Shown: piece after piece, positions 42,929-53,706 of the stretch
Layout of the letters: each line of letters opens with the position of its first letter
How positions within the stretch are numbered: the stretch's first letter is position 1
Assembly (NCBI RefSeq): GCF_023111095.1
Contig: NZ_JALGYW010000005.1
Location: 1 to 64,000, forward strand
DNA length: 64,000 nucleotides
Reading direction: 5' to 3'
From: Maribellus sp. YY47
Lineage (GTDB): Bacteria; Bacteroidota; Bacteroidia; Bacteroidales; Prolixibacteraceae
Notes under the pieces: model-generated
The model's database searches: none
The model's input: the letters and a program-made list of their open reading frames with translations, nothing else
What the model was told of the DNA's origin: nothing
Program-made: the position numbers and the translations under genes

Positions 42929-44140
42929 TTAAAAAACCGCGAGCAACAAATTAATGTCTTTCGATGGAATATTGAACAGTCGCCCAATGTTGTGGTTGGT
43001 AAGTATTCCCTGGTAAATGTACACACCCTTCCGGAATCCTTTCGAAACTTTTATGTAATTATCCACTCCGCCGTTATCGCCGACGGCCAGAAGAATAGGA
43101 ATGAGGATATTGCTCATTGAAATGGAAGCCGTTCGCGCAACCATTGCCGGAGAGTTAGGCACACAATAATGTACTACTCCGTGTTTTACAAATGTTGGAT
43201 TGTTGAAGTCGGTACATTCCGAAGTTTCAAAACATCCTCCCTGGTTCATATTGAGGTCGATAATGACTGAACCTTCTTTCATTTGTTTGATCAATTCCTC
43301 AGAGACCTTGAATTTGGGCGGAGTATTAAACGAAGCGGCGCCAATTACGGCATCAGCTGATACCAGTGCTTTCTTTAAAACTTTGGGATAAAATACCGAT
43401 GTAAAAATCCGGCGCCCCAGTTTTTCTTCCAGTTTGCTAAGTTCGTAAACCGAAGTGTCGAAAACCTTTACAAAAATCCCAAGCCCCAGGGCAGCGCGGG
43501 CGGCGTATTCTGCAGCAGTGCTGGTGCCGATAATTACAAGTTCGGCAGGTGTAACACCGGTAACTTCACCGAACAAAACACCCTTGCCATTTCTTGATTT
43601 ACTCAAATATTCGCTGGCAACTGTTATGGAAGTAACTCCTGCTATTTGGCTCATTTGATGCACAAAGGGTAAGAAACCATCTTCGTTTTCCAAATATTCG
43701 AAAGCAATGGTAGTTACCTTCTTCTGCATGAGTTTTTGGATGGATTCCATGCAGTAAGCCTGAATTTGCATACTCGAGATGATCACCTGGTTGCCGCGCA
43801 GAGCGTCAATTTCCTCGTTGCTAAAGGTGGCCAGACGCAAAATGATGTCGCACTGAAAAGTTTCTTCCTTGGTTTCAACAATAATGGCACCTGCTTTTTG
43901 GAAATCCTCGTTGCTGTAACTGGCCGATTTTCCGGAATCTTTTTCAATGTATATTTCGTGGCCGTACGATACCAGCAAATCAACTGCCTGTGGTGTTAAA
44001 GGCACGCGGTACTCCACCTTGGAAAAATCGGAAGGTATCCCAATTTTTAATTTCTGCCCTTTCTTTCGAACCTCCAGCATTTCCTCCTTTGGCAGTAACA
44101 TTGACTTGGGTATTGAAACCTTTTCTTTTGCTTTTTCCAT
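42929..44140 (-). CDS. ald: Alanine dehydrogenase / PNT-family NAD-binding enzyme
   Basis: Cytoplasmic enzyme of 403 residues that interconverts L-alanine and pyruvate with ammonia. The N-terminal domain has KIGIPSDFSKVEYRVPLTP (the E-x-R-V-x-L/P-T-P motif), and the catalytic pattern MSQIAGVTSITVA follows. The Rossmann motif reads VIIGTSTAAEYAARAALG, a variant of the usual GxGxxG/A. VPNSPAMVARTAS matches the C-terminal NADH region. The enzyme is about 30 residues longer at the N-terminus than the Bacillus type. It follows tsaE by 148 bases. Confidence 0.85.
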   Translation of the reverse strand: MEKAKEKVSIPKSMLLPKEEMLEVRKKGQKLKIGIPSDFSKVEYRVPLTPQAVDLLVSYGHEIYIEKDSGKSASYSNEDFQKAGAIIVETKEETFQCDIILRLATFSNEEIDALRGNQVIISSMQIQAYCMESIQKLMQKKVTTIAFEYLENEDGFLPFVHQMSQIAGVTSITVASEYLSKSRNGKGVLFGEVTGVTPAELVIIGTSTAAEYAARAALGLGIFVKVFDTSVYELSKLEEKLGRRIFTSVFYPKVLKKALVSADAVIGAASFNTPPKFKVSEELIKQMKEGSVIIDLNMNQGGCFETSECTDFNNPTFVKHGVVHYCVPNSPAMVARTASISMSNILIPILLAVGDNGGVDNYIKVSKGFRKGVYIYQGILTNHNIGRLFNIPSKDINLLLAVF

Positions 44141-44288
44141 TGTCGAAACGTAGAGTTATTAACCGGTGTTTTTTGACATCAGCAATTTACAAGCAAAAGC
44201 GGATTTTTCAAAATGAAGAACTGAATTTGTCGCTTGGCCGCAAGAATGGGATAAGTGGAGGTGTCGTTTGTGGTTATGTGTCAGTCAA

Positions 44289-44711
44289 TCAGATGGTTTG
44301 AGCTGTTATTTGCCGAAAACCCTCTTCCGAAACTTCGATTCTCACTTCAACCATTTTTTGCGGCAGCAGCGGTTCAATCATTTCGGGCCATTCAATTAAG
44401 CAGTAACTGCCGCTGTAAATGTAGTCTTCATAACCCAGGTCAAAGGCTTCTTCAATGTCTTTTATCCGGTAGAAATCGAAATGAAAAATCGATTCCATAT
44501 TGGCGGTGTTGTATTCGTTGATCAGCGCAAAAGTAGGACTGGTAATGTTGTCGCTACTTCCCAATTCGCGGCAAATGGATTGAATAAATGTCGTTTTTCC
44601 GGCTCCCATTTTTCCGTAAAATGCAAATACTCTTTCGCTGGGGAAAGTGCTGATTAATTCTTTCGCAACTGCGGGCAGAGCGGATAATGATTCTACTTTT
44701 CTTGAATACAT
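44289..44711 (-). CDS. tsaE: tRNA threonylcarbamoyladenosine biosynthesis ATPase TsaE
   Basis: ATPase of 140 residues needed with TsaB and TsaD for the t6A37 modification of ANN-decoding tRNAs. Walker A is GKMGAGKTTFIQ (about residues 34-45), followed by the family motifs ITSPTFALINEY, FHFDFYRI and LGYEDYIYSGSYCLIEWPE. It is a short, normal-length form. It begins the minus-strand series with alanine dehydrogenase and the LytTR regulator. Confidence 0.95.
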   Translation of the reverse strand: MYSRKVESLSALPAVAKELISTFPSERVFAFYGKMGAGKTTFIQSICRELGSSDNITSPTFALINEYNTANMESIFHFDFYRIKDIEEAFDLGYEDYIYSGSYCLIEWPEMIEPLLPQKMVEVRIEVSEEGFRQITAQTI

Positions 44712-44813
44712 ATTACTGCGGTAATTTTTTGCAATAATACAAAAAGAGTCAAAACTATCTTATATCGATGCTAAAATTGGGTAAAAATCAGGGAAATGGT
44801 TGTTTTTTGTGGG

Positions 44814-44843
44814 TTCGTATTTCGGCAAAATATCTTAATTTTG
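44814..44843 (+). promoter_or_regulatory. Promoter-like element for gcvH
   Basis: TTCG (44814-44817), an 18-base spacer and TAATTTTG (44836-44843) resemble the phylum's promoter with an imperfect -33. Transcription from about 44850 would give gcvH a leader of about 110 bases. I do not see a glycine riboswitch in that leader. Confidence 0.4.
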
Positions 44844-44868
44844 ACGAGAATCTAGGAGATCTTTCATT

Positions 44869-44937
44869 ATGAAGCGAGCCGGAATGATTTTCGCGAACAA
44901 GAAGATCTTCATTGGCGAGTTCCATATTATACATTGA
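44869..44937 (+). CDS. Possible 22-residue leader peptide before gcvH
   Basis: An ATG at 44869, ten bases after AGGAG (44854-44858), opens a short frame for MKRAGMIFANKKIFIGEFHI plus two residues, ending 21 bases before the gcvH ATG. The Shine-Dalgarno is stronger than that of most genes here. The frame overlaps GAAGATCTTC, a self-complementary 10-mer. No function is known; it could be a chance frame. Confidence 0.3.
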   Translation: MKRAGMIFANKKIFIGEFHIIH

Positions 44938-44958
44938 AATAATTTAAAATTTAATAAT

Positions 44959-45339
44959 ATGAATATTCCTGCTGAATTGAAATACACGCAAGACCACGAA
45001 TGGGTACGCGTTGAAGGCGACGTTGCAGTGGTTGGTATCACCGATTTTGCACAGGGTGAATTAGGCGATGTAGTTTTTGTTGAAATTGAAACTGAAGGAG
45101 AAGAACTGGGAAAAGGCGAGACTTTTGGTACCGTAGAGGCAGTTAAAACAGTTTCTGATTTGTTTATGCCGGTTGGCGGTGAAGTTACAGAAGTTAACGA
45201 AGCACTGGCCGACGATCCGGAGCTGGTAAACAAAGATCCCTACGGTGATGGTTGGATGATTAAAGTTAAAGTTTCGGATGCTGGAGAACTGGCTGAACTG
45301 ATGGATGCCGAAGCTTACAAAGCAATGCTTGAAGCATAA
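44959..45339 (+). CDS. gcvH: Glycine cleavage system H protein
   Basis: Lipoyl carrier protein of 126 residues that shuttles the aminomethyl group between the P and T proteins of the glycine cleavage system. The start is MNIPAELKYTQDHEWVRVEG, and the lipoylation site is Lys63 in TVEAVKTVSDLFMPV. The end, WMIKVKVSD...LMDAEAYKAML, is typical. The other glycine cleavage genes are not in the window. Two terminators follow. Confidence 0.97.
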   Translation: MNIPAELKYTQDHEWVRVEGDVAVVGITDFAQGELGDVVFVEIETEGEELGKGETFGTVEAVKTVSDLFMPVGGEVTEVNEALADDPELVNKDPYGDGWMIKVKVSDAGELAELMDAEAYKAMLEA

Positions 45340-45361
45340 GCGATAAAATCGAGAATATTTG

Positions 45362-45390
45362 AAGGCGTAACTTTTTAGTTGCGCCTTTTT
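45362..45390 (+). terminator. Intrinsic terminator after gcvH
   Basis: AAGGCGTAACT (45362-45372) pairs with AGTTGCGCCTT (one G-U pair) across a short T loop and is followed by a T run to 45390. Confidence 0.8.
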
Positions 45391-45442
45391 CGTATGATCC
45401 AGAAATAGATTTCTTTCAAAACAGAAAGATGAAAGCATAAGA

Positions 45443-45468
45443 AAAGCCCCGCCAATCGGCGGGGCTTT
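45443..45468. terminator. Terminator after the ribonucleotide reductase gene, possibly bidirectional
   Basis: A perfect 11-bp stem, AAAGCCCCGCC (45443-45453) with GGCGGGGCTTT (45458-45468), with an AATC loop. It lies 65 bases past the minus-strand reductase stop, with a T-rich flank in that direction, and could also catch gcvH read-through. Confidence 0.85.
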
Positions 45469-45532
45469 GTATTTGAATCGTAATTGCGTATCTGTTTTTT
45501 AGGCCCGATTATTAATCAGGGGCGCATGTGCG

Positions 45533-48085
45533 TTAACCGCATTTAGATGAGCCACAGGAAATGCAGGTAAGACATCCTTCCTGATAAATTACTTCGTCTG
45601 ATCCGCATTCACCACACTTGGTTCCATCGGCGATTGTTCCGTCGGGAATGTACTTTTTAAGTGCGCGGGCAACTCCTGCTTTCCACGAGTTAATGGTTTC
45701 GTTGTCGAGTTGCAGACTGGTTACCAATTCTACAACTTTATGGATTGGCATGCCGTGGCGCAAAGTTCCTGAAATCAGTTTTGCATAGTTCCAGTACACC
45801 GGGTTAAACTTGTGCGACAATCCTTCGATGGTGGTTTTGTAGCCACGTTTATTCATGTATTGGAAATCGTAACGCGAATTCTCTTCGTCAATCCGGCTTT
45901 TGATGATGTAGCCCTTGCCCACCGAGCGCGGCAGCAAAATTCCGTCTTCATCGTCGTGCAACCCGGTGAAAATCTCGTAGGGTTTACCGTCGGCCAAGCC
46001 AATGAAGGCGATCCATTTGTCTTTGTTGTTCTGGAAACGAACCACATCGGCTTCCAGTTTTTCCGGACGGTGAGTAGGAAATGCACCGCTTGTTTTCTTC
46101 TCCGGTTTATCATTCGAAATCAGCACTCCCGAGCGCGATCCGTCGCGATAAACGGTAACTCCTTTACAACCGCTTTTCCAGGCTTCAAAATATAGGTCGC
46201 CCACCAATTCTTCTTTTACATCGCTGGGTAAGTTGATGGTAACCGAAATGGAGTGGTCTACCCATTTCTGGATGCGACCCTGCATGCGTACTTTGTTTAA
46301 CCAGTCAACGTCGTTTGAAGTAGCTTTGTAATAAGGCGATTTTTCGACCAGTGCATCCAGTTCTTCCTGGCTGTATTCGCGGCTGGTGTCGTAACCGTTG
46401 GTTTTCATCCAGGTTTTGAAGTGGTGATGAAATACCGTGAATTCTTCCCAGTGATCGCCCACCTCGTCAATAAAATCAACACGAACATCCTTGTCGTTTG
46501 GATTTACTTTCCGGCGGCGTTTGTATACTGGCAGGAACACGGGCTCGATTCCCGAGGTAGTTTGGGTCATCAAGCTGGTAGTTCCGGTTGGTGCAATGGT
46601 AAGCAGTGCAATATTCCGGCGACCGTACTTGGTCATTTTTTCGTATAAAGCAGCGTCTTCTTCTTTAATCCGGTTAATAAGCGGATTGTTTTTTTCGCGT
46701 TCTGCATCGTAGATGGTGAACGGTCCACGTTCTTTGGCCAGGTGAACAGAAGAGCGGTAAGCTTCTATTGCAATGGTTTTGTGGATTTCAACCGAGAAGT
46801 CGGTTGCATTTTCGCTTCCATAACGCAAACCAAGAGCTGCAAGCATGTCGCCTTCGGCAGTGATGCCAATACCGGTTCTGCGGCCTTCTTTAGCTTTGCG
46901 TTGAATGTTTTCCCACAATTTCCTTTCGGTGTATTTAATTTCCTCAGCCTCCGGATCGGCGTCTATTTTTTCAATAATGGCATCAATCTTTTCCAGTTCA
47001 AGATCGATAATGTCATCCATCAGGCGTTGTGCGTAATGAACATGTTCTTTGAACAATTCGAAATTGAATTTAGCCTGCGGAGTAAATGGATTTTCAACAT
47101 AGGAATACAGGTTAATGGCCAGCAATCGACAACTGTCGTATGGGCACAATGGAATTTCTCCGCAAGGGTTGGTCGATACGGTACGGTATCCAAGGTCGGC
47201 ATAACAATCCGGAACCGATTCTTTTATGATCGTATCCCAGAATAAAATACCGGGTTCGGCCGATTGCCAGGCGTTTTTAACAATCTTTTGCCAAAGACGC
47301 ATAGCATCTGTTTCTTTACTATATATTGCTTTCCCTGTTACCGGATATTGCTGTACGTAGGGTGTGCCTGCTTCTACGGCTTGCATAAAGTCGTCCTGGA
47401 TTTTAACAGAAACGTTTGCTCCGGTTACTTTGCCCTGTTCCATTTTCGCGTCGATAAAGCTTTCGGAGTCGGGATGTTTGATTGAAACCGACAACATGAG
47501 AGCACCACGACGTCCATCCTGGGCTACTTCGCGTGTCGAGTTTGAATAGCGTTCCATAAAAGGAACAATGCCGGTTGAAGTAAGTGCCGAATTCTTAACC
47601 GGAGAACCTTTCGGACGAATGTGAGAAAGATCGTGTCCAACACCACCGCGGCGTTTCATTAACTGAACCTGTTCCTGGTCAATCTTCATGATTCCGCCAT
47701 AAGAGTCGGAATTGCCATCGTTTCCAACCACAAAGCAGTTTGATAGGGAGGCAATTTGATAATCGTTACCAATACCTGTCATGGGGCCACCCTGTGGTAC
47801 GATGTATTTAAAGTCTTTTAATACGCCATAAATCTCCTCTGCTGTCAGAGGGTTGGGATAGCGCTCTTCAATTCTGGCAATTTCTTTCGCCAGTCTTCGG
47901 TGCATATCGTCAGGGGTAAGTTCAAAAATATTTCCGAAAGAATCTTTCAGTGCATATTTATTTACCCAGACCCTTGCAGCCAAGTCATCTCCTTTGAAGT
48001 ACTCTAGCGAGGCTTTTACCGCTTCTTCCTGAGCGTAAATTTTTTTGCCCGCCGGGGCCTTTACAGATACTTCGTTTAATGCCAT
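45533..48085 (-). CDS. nrdJ: Adenosylcobalamin-dependent (class II) ribonucleoside-diphosphate reductase
   Basis: Cytoplasmic enzyme of 850 residues that makes deoxyribonucleotides using a B12-generated radical, so it works with or without oxygen. The ten-stranded barrel signatures are present: SLSNCFVVGND, MKRRGGVGHDLSHIRPKGS, the NPCGEIPLCPYDSC active-site loop and APTGTTSLMTQTTSGIEPVF. A C-terminal TSCPD-type segment (about 690-800) is followed by a Cys-rich tail (CGECG, then GCLTCISCGSSKCG) that carries the reducing thiols and probably zinc. It is a single gene with no small subunit nearby. No B12 riboswitch is visible upstream. Confidence 0.95.
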   Translation of the reverse strand: MALNEVSVKAPAGKKIYAQEEAVKASLEYFKGDDLAARVWVNKYALKDSFGNIFELTPDDMHRRLAKEIARIEERYPNPLTAEEIYGVLKDFKYIVPQGGPMTGIGNDYQIASLSNCFVVGNDGNSDSYGGIMKIDQEQVQLMKRRGGVGHDLSHIRPKGSPVKNSALTSTGIVPFMERYSNSTREVAQDGRRGALMLSVSIKHPDSESFIDAKMEQGKVTGANVSVKIQDDFMQAVEAGTPYVQQYPVTGKAIYSKETDAMRLWQKIVKNAWQSAEPGILFWDTIIKESVPDCYADLGYRTVSTNPCGEIPLCPYDSCRLLAINLYSYVENPFTPQAKFNFELFKEHVHYAQRLMDDIIDLELEKIDAIIEKIDADPEAEEIKYTERKLWENIQRKAKEGRRTGIGITAEGDMLAALGLRYGSENATDFSVEIHKTIAIEAYRSSVHLAKERGPFTIYDAEREKNNPLINRIKEEDAALYEKMTKYGRRNIALLTIAPTGTTSLMTQTTSGIEPVFLPVYKRRRKVNPNDKDVRVDFIDEVGDHWEEFTVFHHHFKTWMKTNGYDTSREYSQEELDALVEKSPYYKATSNDVDWLNKVRMQGRIQKWVDHSISVTINLPSDVKEELVGDLYFEAWKSGCKGVTVYRDGSRSGVLISNDKPEKKTSGAFPTHRPEKLEADVVRFQNNKDKWIAFIGLADGKPYEIFTGLHDDEDGILLPRSVGKGYIIKSRIDEENSRYDFQYMNKRGYKTTIEGLSHKFNPVYWNYAKLISGTLRHGMPIHKVVELVTSLQLDNETINSWKAGVARALKKYIPDGTIADGTKCGECGSDEVIYQEGCLTCISCGSSKCG

Positions 48086-48405
48086 TTTATTCCTATATGT
48101 GAGTTAAATATTAATAAGATAATCTTCCTTGATTGCTCTAGTTTTCGGCTTGTGAATTTGTGTAATGCAATATAGATACGAAAAGAAGAATTTGGAATAT
48201 TTTCTCCAATAAATTCATTAAAAGTTATCAACTTCAAAAAGTTATATCACATAATGGCAGTTAGTTACATGTTTGATAGCGAAGAAAAGTTTACCAAAAA
48301 TGTAATTTTAACATACAATGAAGATGTATTTTTCTATAGAATCTTTGGGGAAATAATTCAATTTTTTGAGAGATTTTTTTCTAACAAAAAGCATGCAAAA
48401 TTAAC
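48086..48405. other. 320-base AT-rich gap between nrdJ and waaA
   Basis: No convincing gene, hairpin terminator, cobalamin riboswitch box or clear NrdR box pair was found. The nrdJ promoter should lie here on the minus strand; TAATTTTG (48403-48396) is the only -7 match I noticed, about 300 bases before nrdJ and without a good -33. A plus-strand open frame from 48254 runs into waaA antisense and is not believed. Confidence 0.4.
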
Positions 48406-49641
48406 TCACGTGTTAAAAACTTTATTCATGATAAGCTTTGTCGATCCCACGTTTTTTTCTACATATTTTTCGCAGATTCCGGAGGCTTTTTTGAGCTCGG
48501 TTTCGTTATCGAGAAGCAGGTTTAATACCGTGTTTAGCGAGTCGGAGTTTTTGATCGGAAACGCTCCCTTTTGTTCGACAAGGTCAACCGCTTCTTTAAA
48601 CTTAAGGTAGTTTGGTCCGAAGATAATGGGTAGTTTAAATGTAGCTGCTTCCAGTATGTTGTGGATGCCAACTCCAAAGCCACCGCCTATGTAGGCTATG
48701 TTTCCGTACTGATAAAGCGATGATAAAATGCCAATCGAATCAATTATTAACACCTCGTAATCGTCGATTGCCGTATTTTGTACTTTACTAAACGAAATGG
48801 CCTTCTTTTTCAACAATTGGTGGATTCTGTTAATATTGGCAGGGGCAACTTCGTGTGGCGCAATTATGAACTTAACTCCTTTGCTGCTGTTAATAAACGG
48901 CGCAAGCAGCTCTTCATCAGGCTTCCAGGTGCTCCCGGCAATAATTAGCGGGGAGTCGCCTTTGAACTTTTCAACATTTTCAAACTTTTTTGCACTCTTT
49001 GCAATGGCAGCTACACGGTCGAAACGAGTGTCGCCGGCAATCGTGTAATTGTTGATGCCAATTTTTTCCAGCAATTCCGCCGATTTTTCATTCTGAATAA
49101 AAATGTGCTCGAAACGGAACAGCATTTTTCTGTACCATTTTCCCCACAGGCCGTTTTTAAAGAACGACTGGTTTTCGCGGAAAATCGCCGATACAATATA
49201 AAGTGGAATGTTTCGCTGCTTTAACTGGTGGATGTAATTGTACCAGTATTCGTACTTTACAAAGAATGCTTTTTGGGGATTAAGAACATCCAAAAAGTAT
49301 CTGACATTGCTTTTCGTATCCATCGGTAAATAGGCGATCAGGTCGGCGCCATCGTAGTTTTTGCGGATCTCGTAGCCCGACGGAGAAAAGAAAGTCAGTG
49401 CAATTTTGTAGTTGGGAAACTGCTTTTTTACTTCTTCAATAACCGGTCTGCCCTGTTCGAATTCTCCCAGCGACGCACAGTGAAACCAGAGATAGTCGGC
49501 TTGGCTGTCGACTTTTGATTTTAGTTGCTGTTTCCAGTTTTTTCTGCCCGCTACAAAAAGTTTGGCTTTGGGATTAAACAAGGCGGCCACGCGTGTGGCA
49601 AGTGCATAGAAGTATATGCCTAAATTATAAAGGAATGTCAT
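48406..49641 (-). CDS. waaA: 3-deoxy-D-manno-octulosonic acid (Kdo) transferase
   Basis: Inner-membrane-associated GT30 enzyme of 411 residues that adds Kdo to lipid A precursor. One N-terminal hydrophobic anchor (YNLGIYFYALATRVAALF) is followed by the acceptor domain with the catalytic Glu60 in WFHCASLGEFEQGRP, and a C-terminal CMP-Kdo binding half with VIAGSTWKPDEELL and AYIGGGFGVGIHNILEAA. It shows the organism makes lipopolysaccharide. The start overlaps the stop of the lycopene cyclase-domain gene by four bases (ATGA), so the two are translated together. Confidence 0.93.
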   Translation of the reverse strand: MTFLYNLGIYFYALATRVAALFNPKAKLFVAGRKNWKQQLKSKVDSQADYLWFHCASLGEFEQGRPVIEEVKKQFPNYKIALTFFSPSGYEIRKNYDGADLIAYLPMDTKSNVRYFLDVLNPQKAFFVKYEYWYNYIHQLKQRNIPLYIVSAIFRENQSFFKNGLWGKWYRKMLFRFEHIFIQNEKSAELLEKIGINNYTIAGDTRFDRVAAIAKSAKKFENVEKFKGDSPLIIAGSTWKPDEELLAPFINSSKGVKFIIAPHEVAPANINRIHQLLKKKAISFSKVQNTAIDDYEVLIIDSIGILSSLYQYGNIAYIGGGFGVGIHNILEAATFKLPIIFGPNYLKFKEAVDLVEQKGAFPIKNSDSLNTVLNLLLDNETELKKASGICEKYVEKNVGSTKLIMNKVFNT

Positions 49642-50342
49642 AACTTGAAGTCTAAGAAATACCGGCGTTCACTTAAATATTCGTAAATCGTAATATGAAT
49701 TAAAAGCATTAAAAACAGGTAGGCAAACTTCTCTACCGGGAAATCGGCCAAATAGATGTTCATAATGTGCTTTGTGTTGTAACTTATTATTCCGAGCCGG
49801 CTTATTACTGAAGAAATGATCGTGAAGGGGAGAAGCATGATAAAAAACGCCAGGTAAAACTTGGTCATATTTTTCCTGAACCGGTTTCGGAATACGGTGT
49901 ATCCGAGATAAATCGCAGCGAGGAAAAAGGTAAAAAAGCTGAACATGTTTCTTCGGTAGATATAAGCAAGAAGCGCCAGAACAAGGAAGCCAACCAGGCT
50001 CAGGATCACAAAAATTCTGGGTTGTTCAAAGTTTTCGAAGCGGATTTTCAGCCACTCGTAAATATACACAGCCGACCATGGAATAACGATGAAGGAAAGC
50101 CATTCTTCGGCAGGTACTTGTAGCCATTGGATGCCGCTCATGTATTCCGGATTAAAACTCCAGATATCGAGTTCGATAAAACTGCGGTCCCACATGATGA
50201 AAATAGCGCCGGCAAATAAGGTTGCCGGAATAAGGTAGCGCAAACGGAAAACAAAGCGCACTTTATTCCGGTAACCCAGGATGAATGGGATCACCAGATA
50301 GCCCGCAAGCAGTAAAAAGTAGCTAAGATTTTTGAATTCCAT
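49638..50342 (-). CDS. Lycopene cyclase-domain membrane protein (CrtYcd type)
   Basis: Integral membrane protein of 234 residues holding two halves of the CrtYc/CrtYd type lycopene beta-cyclase fold. The first half has IMWDRSFIELDIWSFNPEYMSGI and the PxEE motif in PAEEWLSFIVIPW; the second has IISYNTKHIMNIYLADFPVEKFAYLF, with PVEK where PVEE/D is usual. It would cyclise lycopene ends if active. No other carotenoid gene lies nearby. The stop overlaps the waaA start (ATGA), an odd partner for a carotenoid enzyme; use in another lipid role cannot be excluded. Confidence 0.75.
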   Translation of the reverse strand: MEFKNLSYFLLLAGYLVIPFILGYRNKVRFVFRLRYLIPATLFAGAIFIMWDRSFIELDIWSFNPEYMSGIQWLQVPAEEWLSFIVIPWSAVYIYEWLKIRFENFEQPRIFVILSLVGFLVLALLAYIYRRNMFSFFTFFLAAIYLGYTVFRNRFRKNMTKFYLAFFIMLLPFTIISSVISRLGIISYNTKHIMNIYLADFPVEKFAYLFLMLLIHITIYEYLSERRYFLDFKL

Positions 50343-50393
50343 TTGTCTGAATTTGCGCCAAAGTTATTTAAAAATATGGAGGTATTGTAACAA

Positions 50394-50434
50394 AAAAAGT
50401 CATGCCTTCGGATAAGTTGAAAGCATGACTTTTT
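50394..50434 (-). terminator. Intrinsic terminator after the GH2 gene
   Basis: A perfect 12-bp stem, AAAAAGTCATGC (50394-50405) with its complement (50423-50434), followed on the minus strand by a run of seven T. Confidence 0.88.
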
Positions 50435-50450
50435 GTATTAAAGAGCCGGA

Positions 50451-53660
<3,210 letters not shown>

Positions 53661-53684
53661 TTACTAGGCCAAGTTAATATGTAG

Positions 53685-53702
53685 AAGGGCACTTTTGCCC
53701 TT
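53685..53702. terminator. Hairpin between the GH2 gene start and the threonine synthase-like gene end
   Basis: AAGGGC (53685-53690) and GCCCTT (53697-53702) with a 6-base loop. It lies 5 bases past the minus-strand stop at 53707. The T-run is on the plus side, so it looks better as a plus-strand terminator, but no plus gene ends here. Confidence 0.5.
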
Positions 53703-53706
53703 TTTT

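Noticed and set aside
44844-44958. Glycine riboswitch in the gcvH leader
   Set aside because: Leader is too short for a tandem aptamer and shows no matching stems.
46540-46565. GGGCTCGATTCCCGAGG, resembling a tRNA T-arm
   Set aside because: Lies within the coding sequence of the ribonucleotide reductase; no acceptor or anticodon stem around it.
48086-48260. Cobalamin riboswitch or NrdR boxes upstream of the B12-dependent reductase
   Set aside because: No B12-box-like core or paired NrdR boxes could be seen in the gap.
48254-48610. Plus-strand frame starting in the nrdJ-waaA gap
   Set aside because: More than half is antisense to waaA, composition is AT-driven and no motif is recognisable.
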